From Bacteroidota bacterium (GTDB taxonomy: Bacteria > Bacteroidota > Bacteroidia > B-17B0 > Aurantibacillaceae), in the NCBI GenBank assembly GCA_018267825.1, contig JAFDXR010000003.1, positions 62,001 to 126,000 on the forward strand: a stretch of DNA of 64,000 nucleotides, given 5' to 3'. How positions within the stretch are numbered: the stretch's first letter is position 1; every line of letters starts with the position of its first letter. Positions 37,913 through 45,843 of this stretch are shown here, piece after piece. The notes beneath the pieces were generated by a model. It was not told the DNA's origin, did no database searches, and saw only the letters and a program-made list of their open reading frames with translations. The position numbers were made by a program, and so were the translations under genes.

Positions 37913-39040
37913 TTAGTAATTGATAACCTGCTCTACGATCTGTTCAGGCAATTCACGTTCACCATACTGCTGATTGCGCAACTGTGGTTCAAACCCTGCT
38001 TCACGAATAGCATCCTGAATGGTTTTATAGGTAAAGCGATGTGGCGCTCCGGCGGCACTCACAACATTCTCTTCGATCATGATACTTCCGAAATCGTTGG
38101 CGCCACCATGCAGGCATAGCTGGGCTGTTTGCTTACCAACGGTTAACCACGAAGCCTGTATATTTTCAATGTTTGGCAACATGATACGGCTCAGTGCCAG
38201 CATACGGATGTATTCATCGCCCGATGTATTATTTTTAATACCCTTGATCCGGCGCAACAGGGTGCCGTCATCCTGGAACGGCCATGGAATAAAGGCCAGG
38301 AATCCCTTGGCCTCTGCCGGTTTTTCCGACTGCACTTCACGAATCCAGGCCAGGTGCTCAAAACGTTCGTATATGGTTTCCACATGGCCGAACATCATCG
38401 TAGCCGAAGTGGTGATATTCAGTTTATGGGCTGCGCGCATAACATCGAGCCATTCGCGGCCCGTACATTTTCCTTTGCTGATCAGGCGGCGGACGCGATC
38501 GTTTAAGATCTCGGCACCTGCGCCAGGCAGACTATCGAGCCCCGCATCCTTTAAGGCCTGCAGTACCTCCGTGTGTGTCGATTTTTCGAGCTTTGTAATG
38601 TGTGCAATTTCCGGGGGACCCAGCGAATGTAATTTTATCTGCGGGAACAATGTTTTGAGTTCCCTGAACAGGTTGACATAAAAACTGAGGCCCAGATCGG
38701 GATGGTGTCCACCCTGCAGCAGAAGCTGGTCGCCACCATATTTAATGGTTTCCTCTATTTTACGTTTGTATGTTTCAATGTCGGTGATATACGCTTCGGC
38801 ATGGCCCGGAATCCGGTAAAAGTTACAGAACTTACAGTTGGCAATACACACATTGGTAGTATTAAGGTTACGGTCGATCTGCCAGGTTACTTTTTTCGAG
38901 TTGTTCTTTTTTATATTGCGAATCTCGTTGGCCACAAACATCAGTTCGGGTGTCGGAGCATGTTCATACAGGAAAACGCCTTCTTCAATGGTCAGAAAAT
39001 CCATTGCCTGGGCTCTTTTCAATAAATTATCTACATTCAT
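37913..39040 (-). CDS. mqnC: Cyclic dehypoxanthinyl futalosine synthase
   Basis: A radical-SAM enzyme of 375 residues in the futalosine route to menaquinone. The iron-sulfur motif CIANCKFC is present, followed by YRIPGHAEAY, and the family motifs LLQGGHHPDLGL and HSLGPPEI. ATG 39040 (MNVDNLLKRA) matches usual N-termini; an in-frame start 33 bases upstream is less likely. It shows that this organism makes menaquinone by the alternative pathway, since MqnC is specific to it. Other mqn genes are elsewhere. Confidence 0.95.
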   Translation of the reverse strand: MNVDNLLKRAQAMDFLTIEEGVFLYEHAPTPELMFVANEIRNIKKNNSKKVTWQIDRNLNTTNVCIANCKFCNFYRIPGHAEAYITDIETYKRKIEETIKYGGDQLLLQGGHHPDLGLSFYVNLFRELKTLFPQIKLHSLGPPEIAHITKLEKSTHTEVLQALKDAGLDSLPGAGAEILNDRVRRLISKGKCTGREWLDVMRAAHKLNITTSATMMFGHVETIYERFEHLAWIREVQSEKPAEAKGFLAFIPWPFQDDGTLLRRIKGIKNNTSGDEYIRMLALSRIMLPNIENIQASWLTVGKQTAQLCLHGGANDFGSIMIEENVVSAAGAPHRFTYKTIQDAIREAGFEPQLRNQQYGERELPEQIVEQVINY

Positions 39041-39113
39041 GAGAGACAGGATATTTGTTACAAATTTACACATTAATTAATCGATACAAATCCCTGTATT
39101 TTGTTATATTCGC

Positions 39114-40562
39114 ATGGATACTCCCCCTAACCCTTTATATATGATAAAAAAAGCCTCAAAACCCACGAATACCAGCCTGGTAATCATTACGGAAACATAC
39201 AGGGAACATGCTTCCTATGGTTTAAATAAAGCGCAGAACGATTACATTAAATCGGAGCTGAAGCGCGACAAAAAATTTATTTCACTGAATGCACTCGACC
39301 GCCTGGTATGCCTGGTGATTGCTGATACAAAAAAAGATCATTACCAGTCACTGGAGTCACTCCGTAAAACAGGCAGCAGTATTTGTGATGCTCTCAATGC
39401 CGGAGCCTATACCTCTGTACAAATTATGAATGAACTGGGTAGCGCTGATTATTCGCTCGCCCTGTCCGAAGGAATGGCCCTTGGAAACTACCAGTTTCTG
39501 AGACATAAGCCGAGCGCAAAAAAACTCGCCAATACACTGAAAGATATTTTTGTAATTGATCCGAAAGTAAAAGATGCTCAATTGTCTGCTTTATCGGTGG
39601 CCATAGAAGCAACCTGCATGGCACGCGACCTGGTAAACGAGCCGGTGAATCTGCTGAATGCCGAAGGCCTTGCCGATGCATTTAAGAAAATGGGAAAACA
39701 AAGCGGCTTTAAAGTTGAAGTCCTTAATAAAGCCCGCATCAGGCAATTGAAAATGGGTGGGTTATTATCTGTAAACCAGGGTAGCGTAGATCCACCTACG
39801 TTCTCCATTATGGAGTACAAACCAAAAAACGCGAAAAATAAAAAACCGTATGTACTTGTTGGAAAAGGCGTGGTATATGATACCGGCGGACTCAGTCTGA
39901 AACCGACACCCAACAGCATGGATATGATGAAATGCGATATGGCCGGTGCCGCGGCTGTAGGCTGCACCCTTTACGCCATTGCCAAAGCAAAACTCGATGT
40001 GCATGTTATAGGGCTTGTACCTGCTACCGACAACCGCCCGGGATTCAATGCGTTTGCACCCGGTGATATTATCACCATGATGGACGGAAGCACTGTGGAG
40101 ATGCTGAACTCAGATGCCGAAGGCCGCATGATTCTGGCGGATGCATTGCATTATGCCAAACGCTATAAGCCTGAACTGGTGATCGACCTGGCTACACTCA
40201 CCGGCGCTGCCATGGCTGCTATCGGGCCTTATGGCATCGTATGCATGGGTACGGCCAGTGACGAACAAAAAAGCAAACTTGCTGTCAGCGGCCTCCGCAT
40301 GCACGAACGTCTGGTTGAGTTTCCGCTGTGGGATGAGTACGGCGAACTGATGAAGTCGGATATTGCCGATCAGAAAAACATCGGTGGACCGCTTGGAGGT
40401 GCTATTACGGCCGGTAAATTCCTTCAGAAGTTTACAGACTACCCTTACATGCATTTTGACATTGCCGGGCCTGCTTTTCTGAGCGGAAAAGACAGTTACC
40501 GCGGTAAAGGCGGCACGGGTTATGGCGTCAGACTTCTTTTCGATTTCTTTTCAAACCTTTAA
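39114..40562 (+). CDS. pepA: M17 leucyl aminopeptidase family protein
   Basis: A cytoplasmic dinuclear-zinc aminopeptidase of 482 residues. The metal-binding and active-site region shows VGKGVVYDTGGLSLKP, MKCDMAGAAAV and NSDAEGRMILADAL, a conservative form of the family signature. The N-terminal macro-like domain covers about residues 1-160. The start could be ATG 39114 or ATG 39141 (MIKKASKPTN); the sequence does not decide. It is divergent from mqnC. Confidence 0.93.
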   Translation: MDTPPNPLYMIKKASKPTNTSLVIITETYREHASYGLNKAQNDYIKSELKRDKKFISLNALDRLVCLVIADTKKDHYQSLESLRKTGSSICDALNAGAYTSVQIMNELGSADYSLALSEGMALGNYQFLRHKPSAKKLANTLKDIFVIDPKVKDAQLSALSVAIEATCMARDLVNEPVNLLNAEGLADAFKKMGKQSGFKVEVLNKARIRQLKMGGLLSVNQGSVDPPTFSIMEYKPKNAKNKKPYVLVGKGVVYDTGGLSLKPTPNSMDMMKCDMAGAAAVGCTLYAIAKAKLDVHVIGLVPATDNRPGFNAFAPGDIITMMDGSTVEMLNSDAEGRMILADALHYAKRYKPELVIDLATLTGAAMAAIGPYGIVCMGTASDEQKSKLAVSGLRMHERLVEFPLWDEYGELMKSDIADQKNIGGPLGGAITAGKFLQKFTDYPYMHFDIAGPAFLSGKDSYRGKGGTGYGVRLLFDFFSNL

Positions 40563-40568
40563 TTCCTA

Positions 40569-41669
40569 TTGAATACACGTTTTGTCATACTCCTGTTTTT
40601 ATTTCTGAAGCTGTGCATCACTGCTCAGAATGACAATGTGCATGAATCACTTATTGTGATCCACTACAATGAAGCCGACAAAGCCAATGTATTACAGGAT
40701 ATTTACACTTATGACTTTGTAAATGGCGTGTATGCGGGAAGGCAGGTTCTGCTTTCGGTGAAGGGTCAGAAAGACGGCAAGGATTATATCCGCATGGATA
40801 ATGAAAATAATACGCTGTACAATAACCGCTACCTGATCTCCCAGAGTGGAAATATTATTGATCTCAGAGAGCGTAAGATTCTATTTGACGGGAATGGTGG
40901 CCGGCTCATCAAGTGTACCAACGACAGTATCATCTTTTATGTGAATGATATTTTCAAAGGTAAGTACTATGCCTACTATGACCTTTCGAAACAACTTTAT
41001 TCAAGCATCAGCTCGCTCACATTTAAACTTATTCCCGGGCAGGATATTGAATTTGACAAAAGACAGGAGCCGTACAAACTATACCTCTACCCTGTCAATA
41101 AACCAAAGGTTGTATTGCTTGATGATGCTGGCTATAGCAGTGCTCCCGGCAGAAAGGAGCCGGTGGTTTTCTGGCTCGATAATTCCTCTTTTCTTTTCAA
41201 CTACACAAACAAAGGGGCAGCAGACGCTGTTCTGATGAAGTATAGTATTGATTCAAAAAGCAAACAGGTGATTGGTTCTTTCACTAACACCGGAGAAACT
41301 CAGCCTGGAATCTACGGGGCTAACGATGGCGTAGTGCTTGAAACAAACGACAATTACTATCGCGTGGATCTGAAAACACCCGCACTTGTAGCCTGTAAAC
41401 AGATTCAGTATCCTTTTGATTTTGCTATCGATGCCCAGGTAAAACCCAATGGAAGAGCCATCTCTTACAAAAACCAGGCGATCGGGACATTTCATTTTAA
41501 TAAAAAAACCTTTCGCACCTCGGAACGCTATGCTGCATTTGTGAAGGAGTTGCAGGTCGGTAAAGAATTATACCAGCAGGGAATTGCTGTATGGAGTAAA
41601 ACAAAACAACAATGGCTCAACATTGATGCAGAAGAAATTACTGCTTTTGTGGGTTGGATAAAACAATAA
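40569..41669 (+). CDS. Exported protein of unknown function
   Basis: A 366-residue protein beginning at TTG 40569 with a signal peptide (FVILLFLFLKLCITAQ). The mature part has recurrent short strands with aromatic residues (YTYDFVNGVYAGR, YYAYYDLSKQLYSS, FLFNYTNKGA, YYRVDLKTPAL), suggesting a beta-propeller. No catalytic motif is recognised. It lies between pepA (6 bases upstream) and pdxA (4 bases downstream) and is probably cotranscribed. Confidence 0.75.
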   Translation: MNTRFVILLFLFLKLCITAQNDNVHESLIVIHYNEADKANVLQDIYTYDFVNGVYAGRQVLLSVKGQKDGKDYIRMDNENNTLYNNRYLISQSGNIIDLRERKILFDGNGGRLIKCTNDSIIFYVNDIFKGKYYAYYDLSKQLYSSISSLTFKLIPGQDIEFDKRQEPYKLYLYPVNKPKVVLLDDAGYSSAPGRKEPVVFWLDNSSFLFNYTNKGAADAVLMKYSIDSKSKQVIGSFTNTGETQPGIYGANDGVVLETNDNYYRVDLKTPALVACKQIQYPFDFAIDAQVKPNGRAISYKNQAIGTFHFNKKTFRTSERYAAFVKELQVGKELYQQGIAVWSKTKQQWLNIDAEEITAFVGWIKQ

Positions 41670-41673
41670 ATTT

Positions 41674-42723
41674 ATGATAGATAACAAAATAATTGTCGGT
41701 ATTTCGCAGGGTGATGTTAACGGCATCAGTCTTGAAGTGATTTTAAAAACCTTATCGGAGCCGGCGCTGATGGATCTCTGTGTGCCGGTATTATTCAGCT
41801 CACAAAAAACTGTATCGTATTACCGTAAGGTGTTGGGTATGGAAGAATTTAACTTTCACCCGCTTCGTGATATGAACCAGGTGAATTCAAAAAAGCCCAA
41901 TGTATTTATCTGCTATGAAGAAGAAGTGAGTATTGAAATGGGCAAAGCTACCGATCAGAGCGGAAAATACGCCAAACAATCGCTGGAACAGGCTATGCAG
42001 GCCTTGTTGAATCAGCAGATTGATGTGCTGGTAACCGGCCCGATTAACAAACAAAACATACAGGCCGCAGGGTTTCATTACCCGGGACATACTGAATTCC
42101 TGGGTGAAAAACTGGGTGGTAAGCCACTGATGGTCTTATGTTCGGGCGAACTCCGTGTAGCAGTAGCCACAGGGCATGTGCCACTGAAAGATGTTTCGAA
42201 ACACATCACCAGTGAAAATCTTCATGAAAAGATTGTGGCATTACACCGTTCGATGGTATATGATTTTGGTATTCGTAAACCAAGAATTGCCGTGCTGGGC
42301 CTCAATCCGCATGCCGGCGAGAACGGAGCAATCGGCGAAGAAGAAAAACAGATCATTGCACCGGCTGTAAAAAAGGCAGCTGAAACCATGCTGGTATATG
42401 GTCCCTATTCGGCCGATGGTTTTTTCGGAAGCAACACTTACAAACAGTTCGATGCTATCCTGGCCATGTACCACGACCAGGGACTGATCCCATTCAAAAC
42501 AATGGCCTTTCATTCAGGTGTCAATTACACAGCAGGATTAAGCGCTGTGCGTACTTCACCGGATCATGGCACAGCTTATGAGATAGCCGGAAAAAACCTG
42601 GCAGACCCATTGTCGTTCAAGGAATCGATTTATCTTGCCCTTGATATATTCAGGAATCGTCGTCTCTACGATGAGATTTCTGCAAACCCCTTACCATTTA
42701 CACAAATCAAAAGAGAACGCTAG
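41674..42723 (+). CDS. pdxA: 4-hydroxythreonine-4-phosphate dehydrogenase
   Basis: A 349-residue enzyme of pyridoxal phosphate synthesis by the DXP-dependent route. Visible family motifs are VGISQGDVNGISLEVILK at the start, TGPINKQNIQAAGFHYPGHT with a metal-binding histidine, and MYHDQGLIPFKTMAF with a second. PLP is the cofactor of the two sulfur-transfer enzymes in the methionine operon of this window, although the loci are 8 kb apart. Confidence 0.95.
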   Translation: MIDNKIIVGISQGDVNGISLEVILKTLSEPALMDLCVPVLFSSQKTVSYYRKVLGMEEFNFHPLRDMNQVNSKKPNVFICYEEEVSIEMGKATDQSGKYAKQSLEQAMQALLNQQIDVLVTGPINKQNIQAAGFHYPGHTEFLGEKLGGKPLMVLCSGELRVAVATGHVPLKDVSKHITSENLHEKIVALHRSMVYDFGIRKPRIAVLGLNPHAGENGAIGEEEKQIIAPAVKKAAETMLVYGPYSADGFFGSNTYKQFDAILAMYHDQGLIPFKTMAFHSGVNYTAGLSAVRTSPDHGTAYEIAGKNLADPLSFKESIYLALDIFRNRRLYDEISANPLPFTQIKRER

Positions 42724-42768
42724 TCTCCCTGTTTAATTTGTCCTTATATATAAACAAACACTTATGAT

Positions 42769-43221
42769 ATGAAAAAAATTCTGATCCTTTTTATGGGCCT
42801 TTACGCAGGCACAGCGTTTTCGCAACTTGTAGCCCGTCTCGAAATGAAAGAGAATGTTGAAGGAATTTGCAATTCCAAAGAAGTATACGCGCTTTTTTCG
42901 GGCTTTAAGGGCCAGGTAAATCCGGTACCGCCGATCAGTAAAAATGAAATAAAAAATAAACTTCAATCGGAGGTAAGTTTTATAAAAGACAATCCAAAAT
43001 TCAAAGGCAAGCTGATGATTCACTGCCTGATGAATTGCAAAGGTGAAATGGTTCAATGCACCGTTGACAATAAATCAGGAAATGATGAGCTGGATAAACA
43101 GGTGCTTGCAGTCTTTGCCACGCTGAAACAATGGACGCCGGGCACACTCGATGGTAAAGCCGTTGATACCAGTGAGTTATTCAGTATCCAGGTTAAAAAA
43201 GGGGTGATCAGTTTTAATTAA
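42769..43221 (+). CDS. Small exported protein with TonB C-terminal-like domain
   Basis: A 150-residue protein with a signal peptide (ILILFMGLYAGTAFSQ) and a C-terminal segment resembling the TonB CTD (FKGKLMIHCLMNCKGEMV, ATLKQWTPGTLDGKAV). No transmembrane anchor beyond the signal and no proline-rich linker, so it cannot work as a classical energy transducer; such free periplasmic domains are frequent in Bacteroidota and their role is unclear. A terminator follows. Confidence 0.8.
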   Translation: MKKILILFMGLYAGTAFSQLVARLEMKENVEGICNSKEVYALFSGFKGQVNPVPPISKNEIKNKLQSEVSFIKDNPKFKGKLMIHCLMNCKGEMVQCTVDNKSGNDELDKQVLAVFATLKQWTPGTLDGKAVDTSELFSIQVKKGVISFN

Positions 43222-43245
43222 GATCATTCCTATCTTAAACTGTTT

Positions 43246-43282
43246 AGGACCCGGAACGAAAGTTGCCGGGTTCTTTTTTTTT
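43246..43282 (+). terminator. Rho-independent terminator after TonB-like gene
   Basis: AGGACCCGG pairs with CCGGGTTCT (one G-T pair) around an 11-base loop, with nine following T or C residues. Confidence 0.88.
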
Positions 43283-43292
43283 CATATATTTG
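43263..43292 (+). promoter_or_regulatory. Promoter of the copper-monooxygenase-like gene
   Basis: TTG (43263-43265) and TATATTTG (43285-43292) are 19 bases apart, an exact match to the flavobacterial TTG-N17-19-TAnnTTTG form. The -33 element lies in the loop of the terminator hairpin just before it. The ATG is 20 bases downstream. Confidence 0.6.
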
Positions 43293-43311
43293 GTTAACAA
43301 CAACCTATATC

Positions 43312-44883
43312 ATGAAAAACCGCATTTTACTTTTCATTTTCATCTGCAGCAGCATTTTTACCCAGGCACAAACCTATCAGGATGTCGCTCCGATTTTCTA
43401 CAGTCGCTGCACGAGCTGCCATAACCAGTTTGGTCACTTCCCGTTGTTGAATTATTCGCAAACACTTCCATGGACTCCTTATATACAAACGGTGCTTACC
43501 AATGGCAAAATGCCGCCATGGTCGCCGGACACCAGTTACAAACATTTTTTAGGTGAACGCTTAATCACCCAGGCCGAAAAAAATGAGATCCTGCTCTGGA
43601 TTTCGAATGGAGCGCAAAAAGGTGACACCACCCAGGCTCCGCCGGCACCTGTATATACCAATGCATACAAACTTTTTGGCACCCCTGATCTTGAACTCAG
43701 CATACCAACCTTTACAAGTAATGCAAGCTCTATCGACAGTTACATTTGTTTTTCATTACCGACAGGACTTACACAGGACAGGATTCTGAAAGCCTTTGAA
43801 ATTGTACCTGGTAATCCGAACATTGTTCACCACGTTGTTGTAGGGCTTGACACTACAGGTACCATTAATAGCGATCTGTCCGGTTCGTGTTATAACATTC
43901 CGGGTAACTTCACACTGGGAGGTTATGCTCCGGGAAGCTCCCCGACAGTATTTCCCAATCAGGGGCCTGTGAAAATGGGAATGCGTATTAAAAACGGTTC
44001 GCGTGTTATACTCCAGGTTCATTATTCGCCGGGGAGTTTCGGCCAGGTCGATTTTACCAAAATCCGCCTTTTCTTTTATCCAGCCGGCACCACTGGTGTT
44101 CGCGAAGTATATGCCACCACCCCTTTACAAAACTGGTCATTGAGTTTCCCGCCCAATACGGTAACACCATTCAGCGCTGTTTATCCATCCTCGGGCGGAT
44201 TACCTATTGCGATATCCGTATTTTCCGCATTCCCACACTCTCATAAGCTGGCTACAACCATGATCAATTATGCCTATCAGGGCATCGATACCATACCACT
44301 GATCCGCATCAATAAATGGGACTTCAACTGGCAGGGTTATTACACCATGACTCACATGGCCAAGGTTCCTGCAGGTTACAAGCTTTATTCCAAACACATA
44401 TACGACAATACATCCAATAACCCTGACAATCCTTTCTCTCCGCCACAACAAGTATATGCGGGCGTAGGAACCAACAACGAAATGTTGTTTGATTCGTTTC
44501 AATGGCTTGTTTACCAAACGGGCGATGAAAACCTGGATATTGGCGCGATGCTCGCCAACGATCCGCTTGTAAATGGCATTAAAGAAAGTACCGTTCAATC
44601 TGATATCCACCCCTATGCTTACCCGAACCCATTTGGAGCCAGTGTGCGCATTGGTTATGACCTGCAATCCTCATCGCATGTCAATATCAGCATTTATTCG
44701 ATGTATGGTGTTTGTGTAAAGACCTTGCTGGATGCCGGTGAAACCAGTGGCCCGCATGAGTTGGTGTGGGATACCCGGAATGATGACGGAAACCGCATGG
44801 CAGCTGGTACTTATTTCTATATCATTACAACTGCTTCGGGTAAATATACAGGCAAGTTGAGTTTTATGCCTGAAAGGAATTAA
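43312..44883 (+). CDS. T9SS-exported copper-monooxygenase-like protein with heme c motif
   Basis: A 523-residue secreted protein. After a signal peptide (ICSSIFTQAQ) a cytochrome c motif CTSCH (residues 33-37) and a later methionine (GKMPPW) suggest one heme. The centre resembles the copper type II ascorbate-dependent monooxygenase fold with candidate copper ligands (NPNIVHHVVVG, VILQVHYSPG, FPHSHKL). The last 80 residues are a T9SS type A/FlgD-like domain (YPNPFGASVRIGYDL, AAGTYFYIITT). It could be a surface redox enzyme of unknown substrate. A heme-carrying protein exported by T9SS is unusual because heme attachment takes place in the periplasm first. Confidence 0.82.
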   Translation: MKNRILLFIFICSSIFTQAQTYQDVAPIFYSRCTSCHNQFGHFPLLNYSQTLPWTPYIQTVLTNGKMPPWSPDTSYKHFLGERLITQAEKNEILLWISNGAQKGDTTQAPPAPVYTNAYKLFGTPDLELSIPTFTSNASSIDSYICFSLPTGLTQDRILKAFEIVPGNPNIVHHVVVGLDTTGTINSDLSGSCYNIPGNFTLGGYAPGSSPTVFPNQGPVKMGMRIKNGSRVILQVHYSPGSFGQVDFTKIRLFFYPAGTTGVREVYATTPLQNWSLSFPPNTVTPFSAVYPSSGGLPIAISVFSAFPHSHKLATTMINYAYQGIDTIPLIRINKWDFNWQGYYTMTHMAKVPAGYKLYSKHIYDNTSNNPDNPFSPPQQVYAGVGTNNEMLFDSFQWLVYQTGDENLDIGAMLANDPLVNGIKESTVQSDIHPYAYPNPFGASVRIGYDLQSSSHVNISIYSMYGVCVKTLLDAGETSGPHELVWDTRNDDGNRMAAGTYFYIITTASGKYTGKLSFMPERN

Positions 44884-44897
44884 ACGCCGTATATATT

Positions 44898-45785
44898 TCA
44901 GGGAGTCTGTTTCAATAACTCTTCCAGGTATTTCTGAATGATCAGCAAGCCATTGTAATTGATCTTTGATTCTGTATCACTCACTTTATGATAATCAGTA
45001 TGTATTCCGGTAGTGAATGACAAGGCCGGAATGCCTGATTTTACATAGCTCACAGCGTCTGTTTCATAAATTTTATCGTTCTCATTCGTGTATACTTTTC
45101 CGGGGAAGGACAGTGAATCTATTTTGTTTCTTCGTGACGAAACGGTTTGTATGCCGTAGATATTCAATACGGGCTGCCTGGAATCAAGGCGACCTACCAT
45201 ATCGAAATTAATAACGAGGCAAAGTGGCTTGAATTGTTTTGTGCAATATTCATGAAAAGCCCTGGAACCAAATAAGCCGATTTCGTGCGCGGAATAAGAA
45301 ACAAACAGGTAATTGTATTTTTTCTGTGACCAGGTTTTGTAATTGCTCAAAAGACCTATCATCAGGGCAACTCCGGAGGCATTATCATCGGCTCCAGGGT
45401 GTACGGTATTTTTCATGTAGCTGCGCGAAAGAACGCCACCAAGGCCGATATGATCATAATGGGCTCCGATAAGCACTGTACTATCTGCATGATTGTTGAT
45501 AAAGCAAAATACATTTTGCGAAGAGTCGGCCGGAATTGTATCCGCAACCCGGTATTTAAAATTCTGAAACCCGGTAGATGCGTGCTTCACTGATTTAAAT
45601 TCATGATAAATGAAGTGTGCCGTTTTTTTCCCGCCCACACCTGAAACTCCCCGCCCCTGCATGCTATCAGCGCACAGTGTTTTGATAATTTTACGGTATA
45701 GCGCTACACGGTCCGAATCCATTGGATGCTGTGCCGGCAAAACCAGCTGACTGATCAGAAGCGATATAAAAACCAATAATTTCAT
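44898..45785 (-). CDS. M28-family zinc peptidase
   Basis: A 295-residue exported aminopeptidase-like protein. Signal peptide near LLISQLVLPAQ. Zinc ligands are visible in GAHYDHIGLGG, HPGADDNASGVALMI and the catalytic glutamate region SAHEIGLFGS, followed by FDMVGRLDS. The length is that of a bare M28 catalytic domain. It lies directly downstream of a terminator that closes the collagen-like gene, so it is transcribed separately. Confidence 0.93.
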   Translation of the reverse strand: MKLLVFISLLISQLVLPAQHPMDSDRVALYRKIIKTLCADSMQGRGVSGVGGKKTAHFIYHEFKSVKHASTGFQNFKYRVADTIPADSSQNVFCFINNHADSTVLIGAHYDHIGLGGVLSRSYMKNTVHPGADDNASGVALMIGLLSNYKTWSQKKYNYLFVSYSAHEIGLFGSRAFHEYCTKQFKPLCLVINFDMVGRLDSRQPVLNIYGIQTVSSRRNKIDSLSFPGKVYTNENDKIYETDAVSYVKSGIPALSFTTGIHTDYHKVSDTESKINYNGLLIIQKYLEELLKQTP

Positions 45786-45793
45786 TTAAAAGA

Positions 45794-45829
45794 AAAAGCT
45801 TTCCCATAAAAATACGGGAAAGCTTTTAA
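45794..45829 (-). terminator. Terminator after the collagen-like gene
   Basis: AAAAGCTTTCCC pairs with GGGAAAGCTTTT around a 10-base loop. On the minus strand the hairpin is followed by TTTTTCTTTT and lies 15 bases after the collagen-like stop codon. Confidence 0.9.
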
Positions 45830-45843
45830 TTAAGAGTTATCAA

